From the NCBI GenBank assembly GCA_025454875.1, contig JALONP010000019.1:1-53803 (forward strand): a stretch of DNA of 53,803 bases, given 5' to 3'. The notes beneath the pieces were generated by a model, which did no database searches, was not told the origin of the DNA, and saw only the letters and a list, made by a program, of their open reading frames with translations. Every line of letters starts with the position of its first letter. The stretch's first letter is position 1. Below are positions 7,790 to 16,170 of the stretch, piece by piece. A program made the position numbers and the translations under genes. This DNA comes from Bacteroidia bacterium. Lineage in GTDB: Bacteria > Bacteroidota > Bacteroidia > UKL13-3.

Positions 7790-8785
7790 ATGAAGAATCT
7801 ATTGGTAATATGGACACTATTGTTTTGGCAATGGAGTTGGTCGCAACAATATCAACCCGATATTTTAAACGGATTTGAACAAACTTCACTTATTCAGCCA
7901 GGTGATTATGACGGCAAAGTTATAACCACCATTGTGCGTAAAACGCAAATTGGAAACACCAAAGCGGTGCTGTATGTGCATGGATTTAGCGATTACTTCT
8001 TTCAAGAGGAAATGGCTAACCAATTTATTCAAAACGGATTTGACTTTTATGCTATTGACCTACGAAAATATGGTCGTTCCCACTTACCTCACCAGCGCTT
8101 ATTTGACGTTAGAAACATACATGAATATGATGCGGATGTAGATACTGCCTTAAAGTTAATAGCGCAAAAAGACTACAATAGAGTATTGTTAAGCGGCCAT
8201 TCTACAGGTGGATTAATTGTAACATGTTATGCCAATACCCACCAAAACAGTTCGTTATTTGATGCCGTTTACCTCAACAGCCCTTTCCTCGATATGAACT
8301 TAAGTGGTTTTACCGAATCTGTGGTGGTTCCGTTCGGCTCATTTTTGGGAAAGATAATGCCACGAGCCAAAGCATCGGGAGGGTTAAGTCCTTATTATGG
8401 CTGGGCTATTCACAAGGCTTATTATGGCGAATGGACCTTTGATACCACATGGAAACCTATTACAGTACCTGCGGTTAATTTTGGCTGGACACGAGCCATT
8501 CATAAAGGGCATAAAGAAGTGCAAAAGGGAAACTGCGTTGATAAACCGACCTTAATACTGCGTTCAGACCATTCAACTTATGGCAAAAAGTGGAGTAATG
8601 ACTTTAAAAGAGGTGATGCTGTTTTAGATGTACAAGATATTAAAACGTATGGAATGCGCTTAGGAAAGAATGTAACTGTATTAACCATAAATGATGCAAT
8701 GCATGATATGGCGCTGTCAACACAACCAGCACGGGAACAATCTTATAAGGCTTTGTTTAATTGGTTGAACGAACAGTTTCGGTAA
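7790..8785 (+). CDS. Secreted alpha/beta hydrolase (S33 / monoacylglycerol-lipase-like)
   Basis: The protein has 331 residues. The first 18 (MKNLLVIWTLLFWQWSWS) are a signal peptide, so it should act in the periplasm. The alpha/beta-hydrolase core shows the oxyanion region YVHGFSDY, the FYAIDLRKYGRS strand-loop and the nucleophile elbow LSGHSTGG. A late acidic residue (near LRSDHSTYGKKWS) and His in INDAMHDMAL complete a Ser-Asp-His triad. The arrangement resembles serine aminopeptidase/monoglyceride lipase families. The substrate is unknown and no operon partner is visible. Confidence 0.85.
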   Translation: MKNLLVIWTLLFWQWSWSQQYQPDILNGFEQTSLIQPGDYDGKVITTIVRKTQIGNTKAVLYVHGFSDYFFQEEMANQFIQNGFDFYAIDLRKYGRSHLPHQRLFDVRNIHEYDADVDTALKLIAQKDYNRVLLSGHSTGGLIVTCYANTHQNSSLFDAVYLNSPFLDMNLSGFTESVVVPFGSFLGKIMPRAKASGGLSPYYGWAIHKAYYGEWTFDTTWKPITVPAVNFGWTRAIHKGHKEVQKGNCVDKPTLILRSDHSTYGKKWSNDFKRGDAVLDVQDIKTYGMRLGKNVTVLTINDAMHDMALSTQPAREQSYKALFNWLNEQFR

Positions 8786-9373
8786 TCAATCGATGTTTCG
8801 AACTTAAAAACATATTGGTACGTACAAACCCGTGAGTATTATAAACTTCTCTTATACCATTCAATTCAAATCGCCCTGTTTCTTGCGCACCCAATACTCG
8901 AAGCAATTTGTGTGCAGTTAAAATACAATATTAGTTTCAAGAGTGTATTCCTTTATCCACTATTTTAAGGTGCCTACCCCCTAAGATATATGTTTGCCGA
9001 TAGCTGCTGTGCGAAACAAGTTTGAGTGCACGAAAGCAATCGCGAGGCTTTTATAACCTAAACCGCATTAACAAACCTAATGCTTGGGCGAGGTGCGTGT
9101 TAACCGCAATAGATAAAAACATTATCAAAACAAGGATAGGTTCGATTCTAACTGAGTTGGTGAGGTTGTGTATTGTTGTATCATAACAAACGTACACCCA
9201 GGATTTGGTTAAATAAATTAATGATATTCGATTAAAAAGAAGCAGAACCAATCAATAAATTCAGATTAAAACCGTTTGTAACTGCGTAAATCCTATTTAG
9301 AAAATCCATTCATTTTAGGAAAGTAAAATCTAATTTAGCCTCCAATTCCATAAAATTAAATATTGACAGTTGA
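8786..9373. other. Long intergenic region
   Basis: No gene can be supported in these 588 bases. A hydrophobic 66-codon frame on the minus strand (9051-9251) has no start signal and low-complexity composition. The region carries the second copy of the degenerate repeat at 8872-8918. On the minus strand, a stretch around 8770-8915 stays open for about 49 codons with fairly normal residue composition, so a decayed gene is possible. Confidence 0.35.
8872..8918. repeat. Degenerate intergenic repeat, copy 2
   Basis: This stretch matches the copy at 5364-5415 in order and spacing (GCCCT, TTTCTT, GCGC, CC, TACTCG, GC, GTGTGC), with one 3-nt gap in each half. Neither copy lies inside a recognised gene. 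Confidence 0.35.
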
Positions 9374-10873
9374 ATGGGCAAAAACAACTTTTTATTTTTC
9401 ATTGCTTTTTTCTCAATAGTATGCATTACTTTCGGCTTTATCGAAAAGCTAAGCACACGTCCGCAATGCATGCACCAATGGGCTCAAGCAGATAGAGCAA
9501 GTATTGCAAGAAACTATGCAGACGAAGACATGAATTTTTTTCTTCCAAGGGTGCATAACTGTATGAATGAATCTGGTATTACTGGTGTAGAGTTTCCTAT
9601 TATTCAGTATACAGTAGCAATCTTCTACAAATTGTTTGGATTTAATGAACTATGGTATCGGTTAACTATGCTTTTGTTGGTTGGAATGGGTGTATTGTTT
9701 GCTTTTAAAATTGCACTGTGCCTTTTGGGCGAGAACAAGTGGTTATCGCTCAGCATTGCATTGATATGGTATAGTTCTCCGGCACTCGTATTTTATACTC
9801 CTAATTTCATCCCTGATGCAGGAAGTCTAGGTTTATCACTCACAGCATGGTACTTCTTCTTTAGTTATCTTAAAACAGCCAAGCGTGCCAATATTGTACT
9901 TTTCTTCATCACACTTTCACTTTCTTCGTTAATCAAAATTACATCTTTCATAGGATCGATTACCATCATTACGATTTGTATTATTTCACTTTTTAAACCC
10001 AAGCTATTTAATTTAAAAAAGAATACGGCCATTAATATCGCTGTAACTACAATCGTAAGCATGATTGTTACCTGTATATGGTACATGTATGCGTCTTGGT
10101 TAAAAACAAAATACGGTTCAGAAGTATTTATGCTTAATCTTAATCCAATAGACAATTTAAGTCAATTACCTACCGACTTGTATTGGTTAATTTATTTATG
10201 GGGAAGCGATTATTACTCATATCCTACACTGCTTATTGGTATGTTAATGCTTTTGTTTTGTTTGAGCCAATATAAAAGCACCAATAAACTTTTGCTAACC
10301 ATTACGCTTTTGTATGCAGTTGGAAGTTTCTTATTCATAATCTTAATGATGAAACAATTCGTAGTCCACGATTATTACGTCATCACACTCCTTCCCACGG
10401 CCTTTTTTTTGTTACTAACGTTTGTTGATGTTTTTTACAAAACACAAAACAACTTTGTAAAAAGATACCAAAAAGTATTAGCCATGGCACTGGTCATCAT
10501 TACATTATCTAGTTTACTTTTTGCAAAAATTATTGTAAATAAAAGGTATGCTCACCAATTTGGCACCCTCTTTAAACCTGAGCAAATGGAAGGCATGGAA
10601 GCATATTTGAGAAGTATTGGTATAACAAGAAACGATAAAGTTGTATCAATGTACGATGTAAGTCCTAATGTTTCATTGTATTTGATGAATGTCAAAGGAA
10701 TCACTTTTTCGCCTAAGATAATGAGCGATTCATTGATTGTGGCGAATCAATCAAAAAAAATGAACTATCTGATTACAACAGGTGATACTGTAAATGTTAA
10801 TTACATCAGAAGTTCAACAAAGATTGGTGAGAAAAATGGGTTCATTATTTACAAGTTCAATAGTCCCTATTAA
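9374..10873 (+). CDS. GT39-type membrane glycosyltransferase (PMT/ArnT-like)
   Basis: The protein has 499 residues and about ten to twelve hydrophobic helices. After the first helix comes a periplasmic loop with RPQCMHQWAQADRAS (Asp40 at the place of the catalytic acidic residue of PMT/ArnT-like GT-C enzymes), then VEFPIIQY (Glu73), the second family signature. The last 80 residues form a small soluble domain. Such enzymes move a sugar from a polyprenyl-phosphate donor to an acceptor outside the membrane. The acceptor here is unknown. No lipid-sugar synthase is adjacent, although a DPM1-like GT2 lies at 47.8 kb. Confidence 0.8.
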   Translation: MGKNNFLFFIAFFSIVCITFGFIEKLSTRPQCMHQWAQADRASIARNYADEDMNFFLPRVHNCMNESGITGVEFPIIQYTVAIFYKLFGFNELWYRLTMLLLVGMGVLFAFKIALCLLGENKWLSLSIALIWYSSPALVFYTPNFIPDAGSLGLSLTAWYFFFSYLKTAKRANIVLFFITLSLSSLIKITSFIGSITIITICIISLFKPKLFNLKKNTAINIAVTTIVSMIVTCIWYMYASWLKTKYGSEVFMLNLNPIDNLSQLPTDLYWLIYLWGSDYYSYPTLLIGMLMLLFCLSQYKSTNKLLLTITLLYAVGSFLFIILMMKQFVVHDYYVITLLPTAFFLLLTFVDVFYKTQNNFVKRYQKVLAMALVIITLSSLLFAKIIVNKRYAHQFGTLFKPEQMEGMEAYLRSIGITRNDKVVSMYDVSPNVSLYLMNVKGITFSPKIMSDSLIVANQSKKMNYLITTGDTVNVNYIRSSTKIGEKNGFIIYKFNSPY

Positions 10874-10935
10874 GATTCTAATACAGGAACCTACATGCAA
10901 ATAGATTTTAAAAGCAAGTTATGCTAGGTAAACAG

Positions 10936-11739
10936 CTATTGGTCTTCAACCAAAAAGTATAATACGTTCATGGTGTAAACTCCAGGTTGCGCGTAAGCAC
11001 CATTTCCATTTGTTGCTTCCAAATTTTGAGGTGTTACACCATTGGCATCAAATGCCATCGGGAAAACCGCAGGCAAGCCAGGAACAATGCGGTAATCAAT
11101 TACGTAATAATAATCGCTAGAAATCCCTCCTGCAGATAGATAACTTCCTCCAAACACCCCATCATTTCCTGAACCAGTTGCACCTGCGTGACCAGCAATG
11201 TATTTATGTGATGTGGTGGGTGGCGCATTTGTATTTCCCGGATCTACATAAATACTGTTGGAACCTGAAGGACTTTGCACCGGTGGAAAAGCGGAGCTGT
11301 AATCGGCATATACGCCTGCGGCTGCCGTTGCATGATTATTAGGAGTTGATTGCCTTAATTCCAACGCACTTAAAGGAATACGATTGATTGCATTGGTTCC
11401 CGTATTTCCATACCCAAATTGCAAATCCCAAAACCCTGGACCAACGTTGCCAGTAGAAGTTCCTATTGCATATAAATCCCAATTAACAGTTGCGTTTACT
11501 TTAAGCACTGTTGCTCCGTACAAGGTTACGCCTGCGTAATAATCATTCACTTGATCAAACGCAAAGGTAATTTGGTTACTTGAGGTGGTATTCAGTTGCA
11601 AAACAGGCTGCATATCCATCGTGATGGTTACAGGCGACTCACCTTTTTGTTGTGCAAAGGTTACACATACTGTTAAAAATAATACAGAAAATAAGTAGCC
11701 TTTTTTGCTTCGGAAGAATTGTACAGTAGAGGTAATCAT
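10936..11739 (-). CDS. Secreted beta-rich protein of unknown function
   Basis: The protein has 267 residues with a signal peptide (about 1-30, ending VTFAQQ). The mature part is rich in Gly, Asn, Thr, Ser and Tyr and reads as beta structure (VTITMDMQPVLQL, then WDLYAIGTS). It has no T9SS tail, lipobox or catalytic motif that I can see. The composition suits an outer-surface or envelope protein. The gene follows the icd unit but is separated from it by a perfect palindrome that probably stops transcription. Confidence 0.55.
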   Translation of the reverse strand: MITSTVQFFRSKKGYLFSVLFLTVCVTFAQQKGESPVTITMDMQPVLQLNTTSSNQITFAFDQVNDYYAGVTLYGATVLKVNATVNWDLYAIGTSTGNVGPGFWDLQFGYGNTGTNAINRIPLSALELRQSTPNNHATAAAGVYADYSSAFPPVQSPSGSNSIYVDPGNTNAPPTTSHKYIAGHAGATGSGNDGVFGGSYLSAGGISSDYYYVIDYRIVPGLPAVFPMAFDANGVTPQNLEATNGNGAYAQPGVYTMNVLYFLVEDQ

Positions 11740-11842
11740 TCGTCTAAAGTATATTCACCAAAGCATATTTGCTGATAAATTATACAACTTGAAAATGATT
11801 TGGATAAATGAAAAGATAAGCGGATAAGAAGATGTCGCATTC

Positions 11843-11880
11843 GTTTCCGCGCGAAGGGCTATAGCCCTTCGCGCGGAAAC
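11843..11880. repeat. Perfect 38-bp GC-rich palindrome
   Basis: The half-site GTTTCCGCGCGAAGGGCTA is followed at once by its exact reverse complement. It begins 2 bases after the stop codon of the small coiled-coil gene and is much richer in G and C than its surroundings. No T-run follows on either side. It may act as a transcription stop or RNA-stabilising hairpin at the 3' end of the icd unit. Confidence 0.8.
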
Positions 11881-11882
11881 TG

Positions 11883-12131
11883 CTACCCAATTTCAATAAC
11901 CGAACTTAAGGTTACCATGTGCTGATTTAAAGCGGCAATCGATTTGCGGGCTTCTTGCAAATCGTCTTGCAATTGCTTAATCCGCTGCTCCCTCATTTTG
12001 ATATCCTCTTCGTTTGAATCGCTCCCAATTTTTTGCTCATGGTAAGCAATCTTCACACGCAGTAATGCTTCAATTAAATCCAAAGCGTCAGCTTTCGAAA
12101 ACGATCCCTGTAACAATTTGATAGGTTTCAT
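11883..12131 (-). CDS. Small coiled-coil protein downstream of icd
   Basis: The protein has 82 residues, mostly charged and helical. Residues 35-75 form a heptad-rich coiled coil (NEEDIKMREQRIKQLQDDLQ). It starts 10 bases after the icd stop and is almost certainly cotranscribed with it. It has no signal peptide or known domain. A role as a partner of isocitrate dehydrogenase or as a regulator is possible only from context. Confidence 0.6.
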   Translation of the reverse strand: MKPIKLLQGSFSKADALDLIEALLRVKIAYHEQKIGSDSNEEDIKMREQRIKQLQDDLQEARKSIAALNQHMVTLSSVIEIG

Positions 12132-12141
12132 AATATATGGT

Positions 12142-13578
12142 TTATTGCCCTTGCCCTAATGAATAAGCCGACTTTCCATTAAACGCATATAAATTCTCTG
12201 TTTTAACCACATCTATCTCTAACGCTTCCGAACTTTCTAATAATTTTACAATATGCGACTTGGTAATCGTTGAGCCAGCAGTTGGTTTAAACCTGCAACG
12301 CCAATGATCAGTGCAAAAGGTCTCTTCAAATCCATCAGGCCAAACCTTAATCCCTCTATTTGTAATCATGCTCAATGCCACACCGTTGCCGTCCAATTTT
12401 TTTACTTTAGCCGCCAATGCATTTGCGTCAGTTCCCGACCAATGCACAAATAAGTCAACACCCTCAAGTGTTTTAGCGGCTGGTGCTTTACGTTGGTATT
12501 TAGGCAATTGAAGTGCTTTGCCTTTAGCATATTGCACTGGTTTTAATTGGGTTGGCACTTGTCCCAAATGACTAATAACTGCCTCAGCAAATTCTTTTGT
12601 ACCAACTTTTTGGGTACTCACCCCTTCTTTGTAAATATCATAAGTATGAATGCCTGATTCGATGGTTTTAAGCCAAGCGTTTTGAACTTTTTCTGCCACT
12701 GCCGTTTGCCCAATATGGTTGAGCATCATAATTGCACCTTGCAATAAACCAGACGGGTTGGCCATGTTTTGCCCCGCCCTGCGCGGAGCTGACCCATGAA
12801 TGGCCTCAAACATTGCACACGTTTCACCAATATTGGCTGAGCCAGCTAAACCAACTGAACCTGCAATTTGCGCAGCAATATCCGACAGCACATCACCGTA
12901 TAAGTTTGGCATCACAATTACATCAAATGCTTCTGGCGTATCAGCAAGTTTTGCTGCTCCAATATCAATAATCCAATGCTCATTTTCAATCTCTGGGTAT
13001 TCAACAGCAATTTCGTCAAATACCTGGTGAAACAACCCATCTGTTTGTTTCATGATATTGTCTTTGGTAAAACAAGTCACTTTTTTACGTCCGTATTGCT
13101 TGGCATACTCAAATGCGTATCTAACAATTTTTTCGCAACCTGGTCTGCTAATTAACTTCAAGCATTGAATAACTTCATCCGTTTGCTGATGCTCAATACC
13201 TGCATACAAGTCTTCCTCATTCTCACGCACAATCACAACATCCATTACCGGATGCTTGGTGCTTACAAATGGGTGCAAGCTCATACAAGGGCGAACGTTT
13301 GAGTACAACCCCAAAAACTTACGGGTGGTTACGTTTAAACTTTTATAACCTCCTCCTTGTGGTGTGGTAATGGGCGCTTTTAAAAACACCTTGTTTTTAC
13401 GAATCACATCCCACGACTCTTTGGCAATACCAGAAGTGTTTCCAGCTAAATAAACTTTTTCACCAACTTCTATTTCATCAATCTCTATCTCCGCTCCTGC
13501 AGCTTTTAAAATTGCAAGTGTGGCATCCATAATTTCGGGACCAATTCCGTCCCCTTTTGCTACCGTAATTCGTGTCAT
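12142..13578 (-). CDS. icd: NADP-dependent isocitrate dehydrogenase, long form
   Basis: The enzyme (478 residues) oxidises isocitrate to 2-oxoglutarate and CO2 in the TCA cycle. The isopropylmalate/isocitrate dehydrogenase fold fills residues 1-335: GDGIGPEIM at the start, the substrate-phosphate region SLNVTTRKFLGLYSNVRP, the catalytic YAGIEHQQTDE stretch, the metal-binding Asp motif NLYGDVLSDIAAQ and the cofactor loop HGSAPRRAGQNMANP. Two arginines where NAD enzymes carry Asp favour NADP. A C-terminal extension (about 350-478) is typical of the Thermus/Bacteroidota long form. A small coiled-coil gene follows directly. Confidence 0.93.
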   Translation of the reverse strand: MTRITVAKGDGIGPEIMDATLAILKAAGAEIEIDEIEVGEKVYLAGNTSGIAKESWDVIRKNKVFLKAPITTPQGGGYKSLNVTTRKFLGLYSNVRPCMSLHPFVSTKHPVMDVVIVRENEEDLYAGIEHQQTDEVIQCLKLISRPGCEKIVRYAFEYAKQYGRKKVTCFTKDNIMKQTDGLFHQVFDEIAVEYPEIENEHWIIDIGAAKLADTPEAFDVIVMPNLYGDVLSDIAAQIAGSVGLAGSANIGETCAMFEAIHGSAPRRAGQNMANPSGLLQGAIMMLNHIGQTAVAEKVQNAWLKTIESGIHTYDIYKEGVSTQKVGTKEFAEAVISHLGQVPTQLKPVQYAKGKALQLPKYQRKAPAAKTLEGVDLFVHWSGTDANALAAKVKKLDGNGVALSMITNRGIKVWPDGFEETFCTDHWRCRFKPTAGSTITKSHIVKLLESSEALEIDVVKTENLYAFNGKSAYSLGQGQ

Positions 13579-13719
13579 TGTTTTTAAGATTTAGGTTTTA
13601 CAAATGAATAGAATAGAATCAATTTCCAGTATTGATATTTTCGATAGTGCGCTTTTTTTGCAACCTATATGATACATTCGCAACACTTAATCAATTAACA
13701 ATTTAATAACCACGTTATC

Positions 13720-14955
13720 ATGAAAAACCTAATCCTACTTTTAGTTGGAGTTTCTTTATGCGTAAATGCATTGGCCCAACGTCCTCAAACAACCCATTTT
13801 GCGAAAGCGAAAGCAAAAGCAAAAACCAAACAGTTCCAAAAATCTGGCGTACTGGTACCACAACTATACGTAAGTTGGAATTGGGACAGCCCAGTCGATA
13901 ATTGGGAAACAGATGGTGACTCTACATTTAAAACCTACGATGCACTAGGTAATGCCCTCACCGAAATCTGGGTATCAAGCTCTCCATTTGGTTCTTTTAG
14001 ATCCAAAACAGAATACACTTATGATAATAGAGGCCTTGAAACCCTATCGATAAGGTACAATTGGAATCAAGGAACAAGCACATGGCAAGAAGGTTCCAAA
14101 ACAGAAACATACACAAGCCCTAACCAGGATAGCGTAGAATCAGTAAGTTATTTTAAGCAAAATGACAATTGGATAAGAAGTGGTGCTTACTTAACAGTTT
14201 ACGAATACAACCAACAAAAGCTTTTATCAGAAAGGTCATTAGATTGGGTAGAACATTTAAACGCCTACAGAAACGTGTCACAAACCTTGTACACCTATGA
14301 AAACGATACATTAAAAACTGCCACCTACCAAAGCTGGGATACATTAGAAAATGTTTTTATAAACGAAGAAAAATACTTTGATTTTGAATGGTATTTATGG
14401 AATGGCGACCTTCAAACATCTTTAATCAGTGAACTTAAAGGCAGTGAATGGGATGGTGATACATGGGTGCTTTCTTTAAGAAACATAAGCTCATACGACA
14501 CAAAAGGAGAACTTATTGAAGACGTATATGAAGCTTACTTGGATTCAGCTTGGGTTATCGAAGACGCAAGCAAATACCTTATTACCTACAACCAAGACGA
14601 TGTAAAAATTGAAGACATCGAACAAGTATACAATGAAGGTGTGTACGAAAACAATTACAAAACAGCATACAGTAATTTCACTCTGGTTAACAGCTTAAAA
14701 CAAGCATCGTCTAATTCAATGATTGATGTAGCCGTTTTTCCAAACCCTGCGTCATCGTCAATAGAATTGACTCATTCAACAGTTGGTGCATTTGATTTTA
14801 ACCTGTATTCTATAATGGGTAAACTTGTATTCTCGAGTCATTCAGAAAACAAACAAATTCAACTCGATAGATCAGCATTATCAGCCGGAATGTACACTTA
14901 CCAAATAAGGTATGCCAATGGCCAGATTGGATACGGCAAACTCCATTTAGAATAA
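13720..14955 (+). CDS. Secreted repeat protein with T9SS type A sorting domain
   Basis: The product has 411 residues: a signal peptide (about 1-19, ending NALAQ), then a linker rich in Lys and Ala (FAKAKAKAKTKQ). Several degenerate strand repeats of the type 'TYDxxGxL..E...W....W' follow (residues 50-320). The C-terminal sorting domain reads VAVFPNPASSSIEL, FNLYSIMGK and LSAGMYTYQIRY. A TACATTCG box (5 of 6 to TAnnTTTG) lies 39 bases upstream. Function is unknown beyond secretion by the type IX system. A strong hairpin follows the gene. Confidence 0.75.
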   Translation: MKNLILLLVGVSLCVNALAQRPQTTHFAKAKAKAKTKQFQKSGVLVPQLYVSWNWDSPVDNWETDGDSTFKTYDALGNALTEIWVSSSPFGSFRSKTEYTYDNRGLETLSIRYNWNQGTSTWQEGSKTETYTSPNQDSVESVSYFKQNDNWIRSGAYLTVYEYNQQKLLSERSLDWVEHLNAYRNVSQTLYTYENDTLKTATYQSWDTLENVFINEEKYFDFEWYLWNGDLQTSLISELKGSEWDGDTWVLSLRNISSYDTKGELIEDVYEAYLDSAWVIEDASKYLITYNQDDVKIEDIEQVYNEGVYENNYKTAYSNFTLVNSLKQASSNSMIDVAVFPNPASSSIELTHSTVGAFDFNLYSIMGKLVFSSHSENKQIQLDRSALSAGMYTYQIRYANGQIGYGKLHLE

Positions 14956-15010
14956 GTGTTGGTTAACCGATTGGATATTAACCTTTACCTTAAACTTCGT
15001 TCAATAGCCT

Positions 15011-15046
15011 ACATATGCCAATGATAAAAACATCATTGGCATATGT
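15011..15046 (+). terminator. Hairpin terminator after the T9SS gene
   Basis: ACATATGCCAATGAT and its exact reverse complement flank a 6-nt loop (AAAAAC). It lies 56 bases past the stop and is followed by a weak T/G run. The right arm contains an ATG that would otherwise be taken as the start of the next gene. Confidence 0.6.
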
Positions 15047-15054
15047 TTGTAAAC

Positions 15055-16170
15055 ATGAACCAATCACTCCCAGGATTACCTGTTTATTCGCTGCTTATTG
15101 TTTTTTTCGCGCTTATTGCAACCTATTATTTTTTAAACCAACCTGTTTTTGGTAAAAATCCAACGGGTGAAAGACTTGAACGAATTAAAAAATCGCCAAA
15201 CTACCACGATGGCAAATTTCACAACCAGAGTCCTACAGAAGTAATGCGCCCTGATGTTTCATATTGGGAACTCACTAAAGCCTATTTTAATAAACCAACC
15301 GATATTGAACCTGCAGCAGCACTGCCTCATATCGAAACCAATTTGAATCAACTGCATGATTCTTTGCCCACACTAGTTTGGTTTGGCCATTCTTCTTATT
15401 TGATTAAACACCAAGGTAAAACCATTTTAGTCGACCCTGTTTTTAGTGGATATGCTGCTCCTTTTTCATTTATGGTAAATGCCTTTAAAGGAAGTAATAC
15501 TTATGGTGTTGACCAAATGCCTGCCATTGATGTTTGCATTATTACCCACAACCATTACGATCACCTTGATAAAAATACCATTCAAAAACTTAAGCACAAA
15601 GTGCACACTTTTGTAACTCCGCTTGGTGTTGGTGCTGACTTGGAATCATGGGGCGTTAATTCAGCTTCCATTATCGAATTGGATTGGTGGGAAACAACAA
15701 CATTGCCTTTTGCGTTATCCGTTACAGCTGCACCTGCTCGTCATTTTTCTGGACGTGGATTTGTAAGGGCCAAAACACTTTGGGCATCATATGTTTTACA
15801 ATGGCAAGGGCTAACAATATATGCTGGTGGAGACAGTGGTTATGATTCCCATTTTAAAGAAATAGGAAAACGATTTGGGCAATTTGATTTAGCAATTTTA
15901 GAGTGCGGACAATACGGCAAAGATTGGCCACTAATTCACATGACACCTGAACAAGTGTACACTGCAGCAACTGACTTAAACGCGCGCGTACTGCTTCCCG
16001 TTCATTGGGCGAAATTTGCCTTATCTATGCATTCGTGGAAAGAACCCATTACACGGCTTATGGCAGTCGCTGACCCCAAAACACTATCTGTTACAACTCC
16101 CTTAATTGGGGAAGAGGTTCATATAAACGGCAATTGGCCAAAACAACGTTGGTGGGAAGATGCCCGTTAA
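15055..16170 (+). CDS. MBL-fold metallo-hydrolase (UlaG / NAPE-PLD-like)
   Basis: The protein has 371 residues from the chosen ATG. The ATG four codons upstream lies inside the preceding hairpin and is not used. An N-terminal hydrophobic segment (residues about 8-25) should anchor the protein in the membrane. The metal site reads ITHNHYDHLD (His165, His167, Asp169, His170), with AARHFSGRG-type and YAGGDSGYD motifs and a final LPVHWAKFAL. That order fits the beta-lactamase-fold family that includes UlaG and N-acyl-phosphatidylethanolamine phospholipase D. The substrate is unknown. Its stop overlaps the convergent lytic transglycosylase stop by 4 bases. Confidence 0.85.
   Translation: MNQSLPGLPVYSLLIVFFALIATYYFLNQPVFGKNPTGERLERIKKSPNYHDGKFHNQSPTEVMRPDVSYWELTKAYFNKPTDIEPAAALPHIETNLNQLHDSLPTLVWFGHSSYLIKHQGKTILVDPVFSGYAAPFSFMVNAFKGSNTYGVDQMPAIDVCIITHNHYDHLDKNTIQKLKHKVHTFVTPLGVGADLESWGVNSASIIELDWWETTTLPFALSVTAAPARHFSGRGFVRAKTLWASYVLQWQGLTIYAGGDSGYDSHFKEIGKRFGQFDLAILECGQYGKDWPLIHMTPEQVYTAATDLNARVLLPVHWAKFALSMHSWKEPITRLMAVADPKTLSVTTPLIGEEVHINGNWPKQRWWEDAR

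Noticed and set aside
9110-9190. tRNA-like GGTTCGATTC word
   Set aside because: No acceptor, D-arm or anticodon stem can be paired around it.
9051-9251. 66-codon hydrophobic frame on the minus strand
   Set aside because: Leu/Ile/Val-rich output of AT-rich DNA, without a promoter, partner or recognisable family.
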